Source: DAOQVR01 sp035341665
Lineage (GTDB): Bacteria > Chloroflexota > Anaerolineae > JAAYZQ01
Direction: 5' to 3'
DNA: 64,000 nucleotides
NCBI GenBank assembly: GCA_035341665.1
Contig: DAOQVR010000005.1
Location: 124,001 to 188,000 of the forward strand
A program made the translations under genes and the position numbers. Every line of letters starts with the position of its first letter. Within the stretch, counting starts at the first letter, position 1. Positions 39,765-47,553 of the stretch are shown here, piece by piece. The notes under the pieces were generated by a model. That model made no database searches. It had not been told where the DNA came from and saw only the letters and a program-made list of their open reading frames with translations.

Positions 39765-41111
39765 CTATGGGTAGATCCGGCCCTGCTGGCGGGGGTAGGG
39801 AATCGCCTCTTGGGTGCTGCCCAGGCCACAGATCCACGCGACCACCTGCTCCAGCTCTAGCCCAAAGCCCGAGTGCGGCACAGAGCCGAAGCGGCGCAGG
39901 TCTAGGTACCACTCGTACGCTTCCCGCGGCAGCCCGTGCCGGTCGATCTCCGCTTCCAGGAAGGCAAGGTCGGTCGAGGGCTCGCTGCCGCGTACCACTT
40001 CTCCGTACCCCTCTGCTACCAGCAGCGCCGAGGACCGGCACGTCTCGGGCCTGTTAGGCTCCTGTGCTACGTAGAACGGGCAGAGGGAGCTTGGTGGGTG
40101 GTGCACAAAGACCGGCCGGCCCAGCTGCGCGACTAGGTAGGCAGACTGCCCGACACTCAGCTCCGCACCCCAGGAGACTGGAAGCAGGGGCGTATCCTCA
40201 GAGGGCGTTGCTACCTCTTCTGAGGCTGCCCGGTTGATCAAGGCCACCGCGTCGTCGTAGCTCATGCGCGAAAAAGGCGGCACGACGGCCTCCAGCGGCG
40301 CCAGGCTGCGCCCAAGCAGCTCCAGCTCGCTGGAGCGCGTCGCCAAGACCTCCTGGACGGCACTGGTCACCAGTTGCTCCTGGATCGCCATGCTCTCCGC
40401 GAGGTCGACAAAGGCCGCTTGAGCCTCCATGCCCCACATTTCCTGGAGGTGTCGCCTGCTGCCGCCCCTGCCGGTGCGGAACGTGGGGCCGAAGGAGTAG
40501 ACCCGGCCAAAGGCCATGATGTTGGCCTCTCCGTACAACCGCGCGGGGTAGTCTGCGGAATCTGGCGCGCGGAAACCGCCGTTCTCCAGCAGACCCTGAG
40601 GCTCCTCGAGGCCCGCCGGCTCGGGGACCGGAGCGTCGACGGGAAGGAAGCCATGGCCGTCCAGCCATCCGCGTATCGCCTGGATGATCGTTCCCCGGAT
40701 GCGCAGCGTGGCCCACTGGCGTGCCGAGCGGACCCAGAGGTGACGGTTCTGTGCCAGGAACTCGGGGCCGCGATCCTGAAGGCTGAGCGGGTACATGCCC
40801 TTGACGGCCTGGATCACCTCCAGGTCCCTGACCTCCATCTCGTAGCCACCGGGGATGCCCCCCGCCCGGTCGTCGGTGCGGATGGTGCCGGTCACAATCA
40901 GCGAGGACTCCTGCCCCAGGTCCTGTGCTGCGTCGAAAACCTCCGGCGGCACTTCCTTCCGCATGAGGACGCACGGCAAAACCCCTGTGCCGTCGCGGAC
41001 CTGGAGGATCTGCAGCTTGCTCTTGCCGTTCCGGGCATAGAGCCAACCCCGGATGGTGACCTCCCTTTCGGCGTAGCCGGCAATCTGCTCTATAGTGACG
41101 CTATCGCTCAC
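39765..41111 (-). CDS. Asparaginyl-tRNA synthetase-like protein with altered class II motifs
   Basis: 448 aa, full AsnRS length. An N-terminal OB-fold anticodon domain (EVTIRGWLYARNGKSKLQIL) precedes a class II core (FLAQNRHLWVRSARQWATLR, YSFGPTFR, YLDLRRFGSVPHSGFG). Several positions usually invariant in AsnRS differ: motif 2 reads FRTGRGGSRRHLQEMW rather than FRAExSxTxRHLxEFW, and motif 3 reads GLELEQVV, so the ATP-binding Arg after Glu is Gln. The region normally QSGQLYLEA is also changed. It may be a paralogue without aminoacylation activity, for example an asparagine-synthetase-like enzyme, or a divergent AsnRS. GTG start with AAGGAGAG upstream and a good promoter. Confidence 0.85.
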   Translation of the reverse strand: MSDSVTIEQIAGYAEREVTIRGWLYARNGKSKLQILQVRDGTGVLPCVLMRKEVPPEVFDAAQDLGQESSLIVTGTIRTDDRAGGIPGGYEMEVRDLEVIQAVKGMYPLSLQDRGPEFLAQNRHLWVRSARQWATLRIRGTIIQAIRGWLDGHGFLPVDAPVPEPAGLEEPQGLLENGGFRAPDSADYPARLYGEANIMAFGRVYSFGPTFRTGRGGSRRHLQEMWGMEAQAAFVDLAESMAIQEQLVTSAVQEVLATRSSELELLGRSLAPLEAVVPPFSRMSYDDAVALINRAASEEVATPSEDTPLLPVSWGAELSVGQSAYLVAQLGRPVFVHHPPSSLCPFYVAQEPNRPETCRSSALLVAEGYGEVVRGSEPSTDLAFLEAEIDRHGLPREAYEWYLDLRRFGSVPHSGFGLELEQVVAWICGLGSTQEAIPYPRQQGRIYP

Positions 41112-41177
41112 GATCTACTTCTCTCCTTGGATAGTGAAAAAGCGGCCGCCGGGTCGTCGCCGGTGGCTGCCAGGGCG

Positions 41178-41206
41178 ACGATACCACGCACACGTGGCTT
41201 TGTCAA
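41178..41206 (-). promoter_or_regulatory. Promoter for the AsnRS-like gene
   Basis: On the minus strand, TTGACA (41206-41201), a 17-base spacer and TATCGT (41183-41178). Start predicted near 41171, a leader of about 60 bases. A weaker rightward TTGTCA-17-TACCCT (41200-41228) overlaps its -35 and could serve the PA14 gene. Confidence 0.65.
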
Positions 41207-41334
41207 GAAGCCGTACTTTTGGTACCCTGGGGAGGGCAGGGGGCGAGCTCGCCCCGGTGCGTGGCAGGAGGGGAACCCGCCGGCCGCGCGCAGCGTCTAT
41301 GAGGAGACCATGGCACTCATAGGAGGAAGGTAAC

Positions 41335-42876
41335 GTGACCGTCCATCCGGCACAGCCGGGCCGCTGGAGTGATCCGAACAATCCCTCATTCGGCATGCCC
41401 ACGGAAGGGGCCCCGCTGCCCGGGAGGCAGCGGCGTATGGTGTTGACGGCCGTCTTCCTGGGCATTCTCTCACTGGCCGTGCTTTGCGTGGCAGCCTACC
41501 TTGTCGTTCGCATCCTCTCTCCCGGGTCGTTCGCCTGGCTGCGCGGAGGAGTGGTGCTCCCCACGAGCACCACGCAGGCGGCCGCCTCCACCCCGACCGT
41601 CAGCCCGGGCGTAGCGCACATCACGATTAGCCCGGGCGAAGGCGCCGCCGGCGTGCTCATCGCCGTTACGGGGACCGGTTGGCTGCCGCAGGAGCCCGTG
41701 TTTGTCTTCCTCCGGTCGCCCAGCGACCCGGAAGGCAAAGGGTACTCCTACGCGGCGGCCATCGCCGACGATTCAGGCGCCTTCTCCACTGCCTTTACCT
41801 TCCCCAAGGAGGCACGCTGGCTGGGGGCGTCCTGGGCAGACGTGATTGCCCAAGGCATCCGATCGGCGCGCCAGGCCACCGTGCGCTTCAACTTGCTGCT
41901 TCCCTCGCCCACCGGCACGCCGCTGCCGACGGTGCGCCCGACGCTCCATCCCACCGAGGTGCCGGCACCCACACAGACGCCCACCCCGATCGTTATCATC
42001 ACTGAGTGGCGGGGAGAGTACTTTGGCGATACCGGCCTCGCCGGAAGCCCAGCGCTGCTGCGCAACGACGCTGCCGTCGACTTTGACTGGGGAGACGGGG
42101 CACCGGCCGACGCGCTGCCCGCCGACCACTTTTCGGCGCGCTGGATGCGACAGCTGGGCCTTACGGCTGGCACATATCGCTTCACCGTCGGTGCGGATGA
42201 TGGGGTGCGCCTCTGGATGGACGGCCAATTGATCGCCGAGGATTGGGCAGAGGGCGCCTTCCGCACGATGAGCATGGATGTCACACTCACCGGCAGCCAG
42301 CACCTCCTGGTGGTCGAGTACTACGAGGCGACCGGCAGCGCGCGAGTGCTCCTGGATTGGGTCCGCCTCGAGCCCACCGCCACCCCTTCCCCGACCAGCT
42401 CGCCATCGCCGCAGCCCACGCCGACGGAGACTCCTGAGCCTTCGCCAACCGACACGCCGGGCCCCACCCCGGGCGTGACCCCAGATCCTGCCGGTGAGTG
42501 GCAGGGGGAGTACTTTGCCAACCCAGAGCTCTACGGAGAGCCGTTGCTCGTGCGCATCGACCCGGCCCTCTCCTTTGACTGGGAGTGGGGCTCACCCGAT
42601 GCCCGCCTGCCCGACGACCACTTCTCGGCGCGCTGGCTGAGGCGCTCTTGGCTCGCCGACGGTGTCTACCGGATCTCGGTGAACGTGGACGACGGCATCC
42701 GCTTGTGGGTGGACGGGGTCCAGCTGCTGGATGAGTGGCACCCCAGCGAAGCGGGCCGCTATCAGGTCAAGGTGGCGCTGGAAGAGGGGATGCACGACTT
42801 TCAGGTCGACTACTACGAGGATGCAGGCGTCGCGCGCATCACCCTGGCCCTCATGCGGCTCTCCGGGGCGCCGTAG
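41335..42876 (+). CDS. Membrane-anchored protein with two PA14 domains
   Basis: 513 aa. An N-terminal membrane helix (about residues 35-62, VLTAVFLGILSLAVLCVAAYLVV in part) anchors it with the bulk outside. An Ig-like beta domain (about 85-200) is followed by a Pro/Thr linker, PA14 domain 1 (about 222-345, WRGEYFGDTGL, FTVGADDGVRLWMDGQLI), a longer TP-rich linker and PA14 domain 2 (about 385-510, WQGEYFANPEL, ISVNVDDGIRLWVDGVQL). PA14 domains bind glycans; the DD pair that coordinates calcium in lectin-type PA14 is present in both. Likely a cell-surface carbohydrate-binding protein. GTG start after AGGAGG. Confidence 0.88.
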   Translation: MTVHPAQPGRWSDPNNPSFGMPTEGAPLPGRQRRMVLTAVFLGILSLAVLCVAAYLVVRILSPGSFAWLRGGVVLPTSTTQAAASTPTVSPGVAHITISPGEGAAGVLIAVTGTGWLPQEPVFVFLRSPSDPEGKGYSYAAAIADDSGAFSTAFTFPKEARWLGASWADVIAQGIRSARQATVRFNLLLPSPTGTPLPTVRPTLHPTEVPAPTQTPTPIVIITEWRGEYFGDTGLAGSPALLRNDAAVDFDWGDGAPADALPADHFSARWMRQLGLTAGTYRFTVGADDGVRLWMDGQLIAEDWAEGAFRTMSMDVTLTGSQHLLVVEYYEATGSARVLLDWVRLEPTATPSPTSSPSPQPTPTETPEPSPTDTPGPTPGVTPDPAGEWQGEYFANPELYGEPLLVRIDPALSFDWEWGSPDARLPDDHFSARWLRRSWLADGVYRISVNVDDGIRLWVDGVQLLDEWHPSEAGRYQVKVALEEGMHDFQVDYYEDAGVARITLALMRLSGAP

Positions 42877-42886
42877 GACCTCTCTT

Positions 42887-42915
42887 TTGGCCGGCAACAG
42901 CGCCCATGCTATAAT
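42887..42915 (+). promoter_or_regulatory. Promoter for the acylphosphatase gene
   Basis: TTGGCC (42887-42892), 17 bases, perfect TATAAT (42910-42915). Predicted start near 42922, only about 15 bases before the ATG. Confidence 0.6.
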
Positions 42916-42936
42916 GGCCCGCAAAGTGGCGAGACC

Positions 42937-43227
42937 ATGCAGCACCCGGAAGGGAGTGTCCGTCTTTCGGCTGTGGTCCGTGGGCGTGTCCAGGGCGTGG
43001 GCTTCCGCTACCACACTCGGCAGCGGGCCACGGAACTGGGACTCACCGGGAGTGTCCGCAATCGCTGGGATGGAAGTGTCGAAGTGTTAGCCGAAGGGCC
43101 CCGCCGCCAGCTGGAAGATCTGCTGGCGTTCCTGCGCGAGGGACCACCCTCTGCCTTTGTGACCGAGGTTGAGGTTCAGTGGTCCGCGGCCTCGTGCGAC
43201 CACGCCCGTTTCGAGGTGCAGGGCTAG
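42937..43227 (+). CDS. acyP: Acylphosphatase
   Basis: 96 aa. Hydrolyses acyl-phosphates such as acetyl phosphate or 1,3-bisphosphoglycerate. The active-site Arg lies in VVRGRVQGVGFRYHTRQRA, and the catalytic Asn in GSVRNRWDGSVEVLAEG; both motifs are complete. Length is typical. Immediately followed (0 bases) by a FecR-like anchored protein gene. The ribosome site before the ATG is weak. Confidence 0.95.
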   Translation: MQHPEGSVRLSAVVRGRVQGVGFRYHTRQRATELGLTGSVRNRWDGSVEVLAEGPRRQLEDLLAFLREGPPSAFVTEVEVQWSAASCDHARFEVQG

Positions 43228-44451
43228 ATGCGCAGCTCCCCCGAGCGGGCGGCCTGGACCGTCCTTCTCATCTCGTTTGCCGTCTTCTGCCTGCTGGCGA
43301 GCGGCATTCCCCTGGGCATCCGGGCCTACTTGCGCAATGCCCGTACGCAGCAGGATGCCCTGATGAAGGTGATCGAAGGGACCGTCTTGGTGCAGCAGCG
43401 CAACGGCCAGGCACCGATTGGCGTGACTTCCTCTTCCTCGGCTTGGGAGCTCTCCCGCGGGGACCAGGTGGTCACCGACGGCTCCTCCTGGGCGACGCTC
43501 GACCTGTTCGACCGGAGCAACGTCATCCTCTACGGCAACACCGGGGTTGAGCTGGTGAGCAGCAACTCACCGCGTTTCCGTGCCGGCAAGCGCCCCAATG
43601 AGATCGCTCTGAAACTCACCGGCGGGCTCATGCGCATGGGCGTTGCACTCCCCGGCGACCGTGCCACGGAGCTGCATGTGCTCACACCACACGCGGTGCT
43701 CTCGCTGGTCGAGGGCAGCTACCGCATCGAGGTCTACAACGACGGAACGGAGCTGACGGTTCTGCGCGGCACCGCGCTGGTGGGGTCACAAGAGTCCCGG
43801 GTCACCGTTCCCCAGGGCACCCGGACCCGCATCGACATGTCGGGTATTCCCGGCGAGCCCGGGCCGGCAGAGCGGAACTTGATATTGAACGGTGACTTCC
43901 GCGAGCCGCTCCCTCCGGTCTGGACTGCGAAGCCGGACACGTTCGGCAGCCCGATCGCACCCCCACGAGTCGACATAGTCCAGCTTGGGGGCCGCAGCGC
44001 AGCTCACCTGGTTCGGCGCGAGCCCGACGACGGCATCCATACTGAGGTGTCCATCGAACAGGCTCTGAACCTGGACGTGCGCGACTACAGCAGCCTGGTG
44101 CTTTCCCTCGACGTGCTGCTCAGCTTCCAGAGCCTCTCCGGCGGCGGCCAGCTGAGCTCCGAGTTCCCGGTCCAGGTGCGCATCGACTACAAGGACCGCT
44201 ACGGCAACGACAACTTCTGGACGCGCGGTTTCTACTACCAGAACGGCAGCGGCTATCGGATAGTGCCTGACGCCTGGGGCCAGCCTATCGGCACGCAGAT
44301 CCCTCAAGGAGTCTGGTACCCTTACGAGACCGAGAACCTTCTCGAGACTCTGGGCGAAAGCGGCCCAGCCTATCTCACGCGCATCAAGATCTATGCCGGA
44401 GGCTGGAACTATGAGGGCTACGTGTCCGAGGTCCGGCTCATCGCTGAGTAA
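43228..44451 (+). CDS. Membrane-anchored FecR-domain protein
   Basis: 407 aa. An N-terminal membrane helix (about residues 9-32) is followed by a FecR-like beta domain (about 50-210; GDQVVTDGSSWATLDLFDRSNVILYGNTGVEL, in part) that usually senses or scaffolds at the cell surface. A C-terminal carbohydrate-binding-like sandwich (about 215-405) starts NLILNGDFREPLPP, a form common at the N-terminus of such domains. It contains no iron-dicitrate partner or sigma factor nearby, so classical FecR signalling is unlikely. ATG directly abuts the acylphosphatase stop. The 3' end overlaps the convergent DUF4416 gene by 34 bases. Confidence 0.75.
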   Translation: MRSSPERAAWTVLLISFAVFCLLASGIPLGIRAYLRNARTQQDALMKVIEGTVLVQQRNGQAPIGVTSSSSAWELSRGDQVVTDGSSWATLDLFDRSNVILYGNTGVELVSSNSPRFRAGKRPNEIALKLTGGLMRMGVALPGDRATELHVLTPHAVLSLVEGSYRIEVYNDGTELTVLRGTALVGSQESRVTVPQGTRTRIDMSGIPGEPGPAERNLILNGDFREPLPPVWTAKPDTFGSPIAPPRVDIVQLGGRSAAHLVRREPDDGIHTEVSIEQALNLDVRDYSSLVLSLDVLLSFQSLSGGGQLSSEFPVQVRIDYKDRYGNDNFWTRGFYYQNGSGYRIVPDAWGQPIGTQIPQGVWYPYETENLLETLGESGPAYLTRIKIYAGGWNYEGYVSEVRLIAE

Positions 44452-44981
44452 GCCGGCGTTCCCTTGAGCTGGCTGCGGTACCGCGCGCGTATCTCCTCGA
44501 ACAGGCGGCAATACTCCTCGCTGGAATAGTCCGGGTAGGTCCAGGGCCACGGGCGGAAGCGGCCGCCCCGGAAAACCAGGGTCACCTCCCCATAGATCCC
44601 CTGCCCCAGGTAGAGACGGTGGGCATAATCCTTGGTGGTCGCCAGCACCAGCTTGGCCTGCGTCAGGTAGCCCGGATCGAGGTTGGCGGTGCGCCGGCCC
44701 GCGACGGCCATCGACTGCTCGATATCGTTCGTCACGACCTTGGCCGCGGGCAGGTCCGAGGGCAGCGCCAGTGCCGCAAAAGTGACCACCTGGCGCACCA
44801 GCCCGGTCCCCATTTCTGGTGTGTAGTAGTCTGTCTGATGGAAAGGCAGCACGTCGCTCTGGAAGTCGATCGCACCCAGGCGCGCACTGAGGGCTGCCCG
44901 TGCCTTCTCCAGAACGGTGGGGCCGGTTGCCAACAGACTCGCTACCAGCTTGACCGGGCAAGGATCGCGGGCGGTTCCCAT
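44418..44981 (-). CDS. DUF4416 family protein
   Basis: 187 aa, the normal size for this family of unknown function, sometimes annotated as GTP-binding though no G-domain motifs are seen. It starts VKLVASLLATGPTVLEKAR and has the family segments DFQSDVLPFHQTDYYTPEMG, VTNDIEQSMA (written in part), NLDPGYLTQAKLVLATTKDYAHRLYLG and FRPWPWTYPDY. The ATG at 44981 is preferred over the longer frame. The promoter places the transcription start at about this ATG, so the message may be leaderless. It overlaps the end of the FecR-like gene on the other strand. Confidence 0.87.
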   Translation of the reverse strand: MGTARDPCPVKLVASLLATGPTVLEKARAALSARLGAIDFQSDVLPFHQTDYYTPEMGTGLVRQVVTFAALALPSDLPAAKVVTNDIEQSMAVAGRRTANLDPGYLTQAKLVLATTKDYAHRLYLGQGIYGEVTLVFRGGRFRPWPWTYPDYSSEEYCRLFEEIRARYRSQLKGTPAYSAMSRTSDT

Positions 44982-44987
44982 GCGGCA

Positions 44988-45016
44988 AGGATACTGCCGT
45001 GCGCTCAGCCTGTCAA
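44988..45016 (-). promoter_or_regulatory. Promoter for DUF4416, probably leaderless
   Basis: On the minus strand, TTGACA (45016-45011), 17 bases, TATCCT (44993-44988). Seven bases downstream of the -10 lies the A of the ATG at 44981. Confidence 0.65.
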
Positions 45017-45085
45017 AGCCGGCTCCTCGGCCGGTGAGGTCAGAAGGAGATGTGCCACCCATGCTTAACCATGCCCATCTGGTTC

Positions 45086-45114
45086 TTGACAGGATTCACA
45101 AGTTTTGCTATAAT
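45086..45114 (+). promoter_or_regulatory. Perfect-consensus sigma70 promoter for the L,D-transpeptidase gene
   Basis: TTGACA (45086-45091), 17 bases, TATAAT (45109-45114), both hexamers perfect. Predicted start near 45121, about 44 bases before the ATG. High constitutive expression is expected. Confidence 0.88.
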
Positions 45115-45164
45115 TTCACTGCAATTCACCCGGGCTAAGTTCCGGCTGGCAAGGAGGAAAGCTG

Positions 45165-46163
45165 ATGAAGAGGTTTGCGCTCCGGTTCGTTTCCCTGTTT
45201 GGTGCTTTCGTCTTGCTCCTCGTCCTGTTTGTGCAGCCGGCGCTGGCCGCCGGCCAGGTCCACGTTGTCCAGCGCGGCGAGTCGCTCTGGTCGATCGCCT
45301 CCCGCTACGGCACGACGGCCTACGCCGTCGCCCAGGCCAACGGGATCTCCAATTGGAACCTGATCTATGCCGGCCAACGGCTGACCATCCCCTCTGGCGG
45401 CTCCTCGGGCGCGGCCTCAGGGTCGACCTACATCGTGCAGCGGGGAGACACCCTGAGCGGCATTGCCGCACGCTACGGCACCACCGTGGCTGCCCTCATG
45501 CAGCGCAACGGTCTGTCGAGCGCAAACTACATCTACGTCGGCCAGCGGCTCGCCATCTCCGGCGCGGGCAGCTCGGGTGGCAGCTCCGGCGGCTCCGCCG
45601 GAGGAACCTACGTCGTGAGGCGGGGTGATACTCTGGCGGCGATTGCGGCCCGCTACGGCACGACCGTCGCGGCCATCGTCCGGGCCAACGGTATCGCCAA
45701 CCCCAGCCTGATCGTCGCCGGGCAGCGCTTGACCATACCCGGTTCCTCGGGTGGGGGCGGCGTCGCGCCCGGGGCAGGTGGCAGCGGTCAACGTATCGTA
45801 GTCGACCTCTCAGACCAGCGGATGTACGTCTATTACAACGGGCAGCTCGTCTGGAACTGGGTCGTGTCCACCGGCCGGCCCGGCCAGTCCACGGCGGTCG
45901 GCCACTGGAAGGTTCTCAACAAGATCCCGAGCGCCTGGGCCTCTACCTGGAGCCTCAAGATGCCCTACTGGCTGGGGATCTACTGGGCCGGCAGCCTGCA
46001 GAACGGCATCCATGCCCTGCCGATCCTGCCCAACGGACAGACACTCTGGGCAGGCTACTTGGGTACGCCCGTCTCTTACGGCTGCATCATCCTCAGCACG
46101 CAGAATGCGCAGACTCTCTACAACTGGGTGGGGATCGGCACACCGGTCGACGTAGTCTGGTAG
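45165..46163 (+). CDS. Secreted LysM x3 / L,D-transpeptidase (YkuD)
   Basis: 332 aa. A signal peptide with AxA cleavage (residues 1-28, QPALAA) is followed by three LysM repeats of about 44 residues each (HVVQRGESLWSIASRYG, YIVQRGDTLSGIAARYG, YVVRRGDTLAAIAARYG), linked by Gly/Ser. The YkuD catalytic domain (about 205-332) carries a His in NGIHALP and the Cys in SYGCIIL, where the usual His of S/THGC is Tyr. It would attach to peptidoglycan through LysM and form 3-3 cross-links or anchor proteins. Strong promoter and AAGGAGG ribosome site point to high expression. Confidence 0.93.
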   Translation: MKRFALRFVSLFGAFVLLLVLFVQPALAAGQVHVVQRGESLWSIASRYGTTAYAVAQANGISNWNLIYAGQRLTIPSGGSSGAASGSTYIVQRGDTLSGIAARYGTTVAALMQRNGLSSANYIYVGQRLAISGAGSSGGSSGGSAGGTYVVRRGDTLAAIAARYGTTVAAIVRANGIANPSLIVAGQRLTIPGSSGGGGVAPGAGGSGQRIVVDLSDQRMYVYYNGQLVWNWVVSTGRPGQSTAVGHWKVLNKIPSAWASTWSLKMPYWLGIYWAGSLQNGIHALPILPNGQTLWAGYLGTPVSYGCIILSTQNAQTLYNWVGIGTPVDVVW

Positions 46164-46171
46164 CTCGCCTG

Positions 46172-46276
46172 GATGGGCGAAGGTCTCCAACCGAGCCCGT
46201 CCGGTTGCTCCTATAGCCTCGGTCAGAGACCTTCGGCGATCGCCCCTCGATGGGCGAAGGTCTCCGACCGAGCCCG
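46172..46276. repeat. Direct-inverted-direct repeat with two alternative hairpins
   Basis: A 28-bp sequence at 46172-46199 is repeated with one mismatch at 46249-46276. Between them, 46218-46233 is an inverted copy of the core. It can pair with 46180-46195 (14/16) or with 46257-46272 (15/16), but not both. It lies between the transpeptidase and the HgdB-like gene. Confidence 0.75.
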
Positions 46277-46341
46277 CTTTGTCCCTGTCCTCCGATTTCG
46301 CGGCCTGCAGCACGTGTGATACAATGCGGCCGGTGCTCACC

Positions 46342-47553
46342 ATGTCCCAGAAATTCCGCCGGCTCGAGACCACGCGCGACCTGACACGGCTGATGACCTG
46401 GTACTATGCCACCCGGAAGATCGCCGGCAAGCTGCGGCCGCTGGCCTGGGTCACCAGCGGCGTCCCTGTCGAGCTACTGGTGGCGATGGGAGTGGAGACG
46501 GCCTATCCGGAGAACTATGGGGCACTCCTGGGTGCCCAGCGGGCGACTGTGCCTCTCGCGCAGGTGGCGGAGGAGCACGGCTTCAGCCCCGACCTCTGCT
46601 CCTATGCCCGCAGCCACATCGGATCAGTACTCGACCCGCGCCGTGCACCGCAGGGCGGCCTGCCCAAGCCCGATCTGCTGGTCGCCTGCAACAACATCTG
46701 CGGAACGGTCCTCAAGTGGTACCAGGTACTGGAGCAGCTGCTGCGTGTCCCGCTCTTCTTCATAGACGCCCCCTACCAGCACGAGCCGGGGCTGCAGGAG
46801 CACGCCGTTGCCTATGTGTCCGACCAGCTGGGCGAGCTGGTCGCCTGGGTAACGCACCACACCGGCCGGCGGCTCCACCCGCAGAGGCTGGAGAGGACCA
46901 TCCGGCTCTCCAACGAGGCGGTCTCGCTGTGGCGCACGATCCGCGAGATGTGTCGCGCCCGGCCGTCGCCGCTCAACGCGCCTGACCTCTTCACGACGAT
47001 GGCGCCCATTGTGGTGCTGCGCGGCACGAGGGCTGCCGTGTGGTACTACCGCAGGCTGGAAAGGGAGGTCCGGGGCCGAGTGGCGCGCGGGGAGGGCGCA
47101 CTCCTCCAGGAGGAGCGCTACCGGCTGCTGTGGGACAACATTGCGATCTGGCCGCACCTCTTCCGCTTCTTCAACCTCTTCTCGAGTGCCGGTGCCTGCT
47201 TCGTCGTGGATACCTACACCAACGCGTGGTCACTCTCAGTGGATGTAGATGAGCCTCTGCATGGCCTCGCACGCACCTACTCGTCGGTGTGGATCAACCA
47301 GAGCCTCCAGGCGCGCGCAGCGCAAATGGTCGAGATGGTCCGCGACTTCTCAGTGGACGGCATGGTCTTTCATTCGAATCGCTCATGCAAGCCCTATTCG
47401 CTCGGGCAATATGACCTGCTTGACATTGTCAGCCGCGAGACGGGCATCCCGGGGTTGGTGATCGAGGCGGACATGTGCGACACACGCCTCTACGCAGAAG
47501 AGCCCATCAAGAACCGGGTGCAGGCTTTTATCGACCAGCTGGAGGCTGCTTGA
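46342..47553 (+). CDS. 2-hydroxyacyl-CoA dehydratase / benzoyl-CoA reductase D-type subunit (HgdB/BcrB family)
   Basis: 403 aa. Members carry a [4Fe-4S] cluster and act with a second subunit and an ATP-dependent activator. Cysteines are seen in LVACNNICGTVLKWYQ, GACFVVDTY and SNRSCKPYSLGQYD, and the family sequences IPGLVIEADMCDTRLY and RVQAFIDQLE are present. Neither the partner subunit nor the activator is adjacent. The ATG at 46342 follows a possible promoter (TACAAT at 46320-46325), so the leader is very short; no ribosome site is visible. It overlaps the EamA transporter start. Function without partners here is uncertain. Confidence 0.82.
   Translation: MSQKFRRLETTRDLTRLMTWYYATRKIAGKLRPLAWVTSGVPVELLVAMGVETAYPENYGALLGAQRATVPLAQVAEEHGFSPDLCSYARSHIGSVLDPRRAPQGGLPKPDLLVACNNICGTVLKWYQVLEQLLRVPLFFIDAPYQHEPGLQEHAVAYVSDQLGELVAWVTHHTGRRLHPQRLERTIRLSNEAVSLWRTIREMCRARPSPLNAPDLFTTMAPIVVLRGTRAAVWYYRRLEREVRGRVARGEGALLQEERYRLLWDNIAIWPHLFRFFNLFSSAGACFVVDTYTNAWSLSVDVDEPLHGLARTYSSVWINQSLQARAAQMVEMVRDFSVDGMVFHSNRSCKPYSLGQYDLLDIVSRETGIPGLVIEADMCDTRLYAEEPIKNRVQAFIDQLEAA

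Noticed and set aside
41200..41228. Rightward promoter for the PA14 gene (TTGTCA-17-TACCCT)
   Set aside because: The -10 match is poor and the -35 overlaps a better leftward promoter; kept only as a note.
46296..46325. Promoter for the HgdB-like gene
   Set aside because: The TACAAT -10 is fair but no acceptable -35 lies at 16-18 bases, so it is mentioned only in the gene entry.
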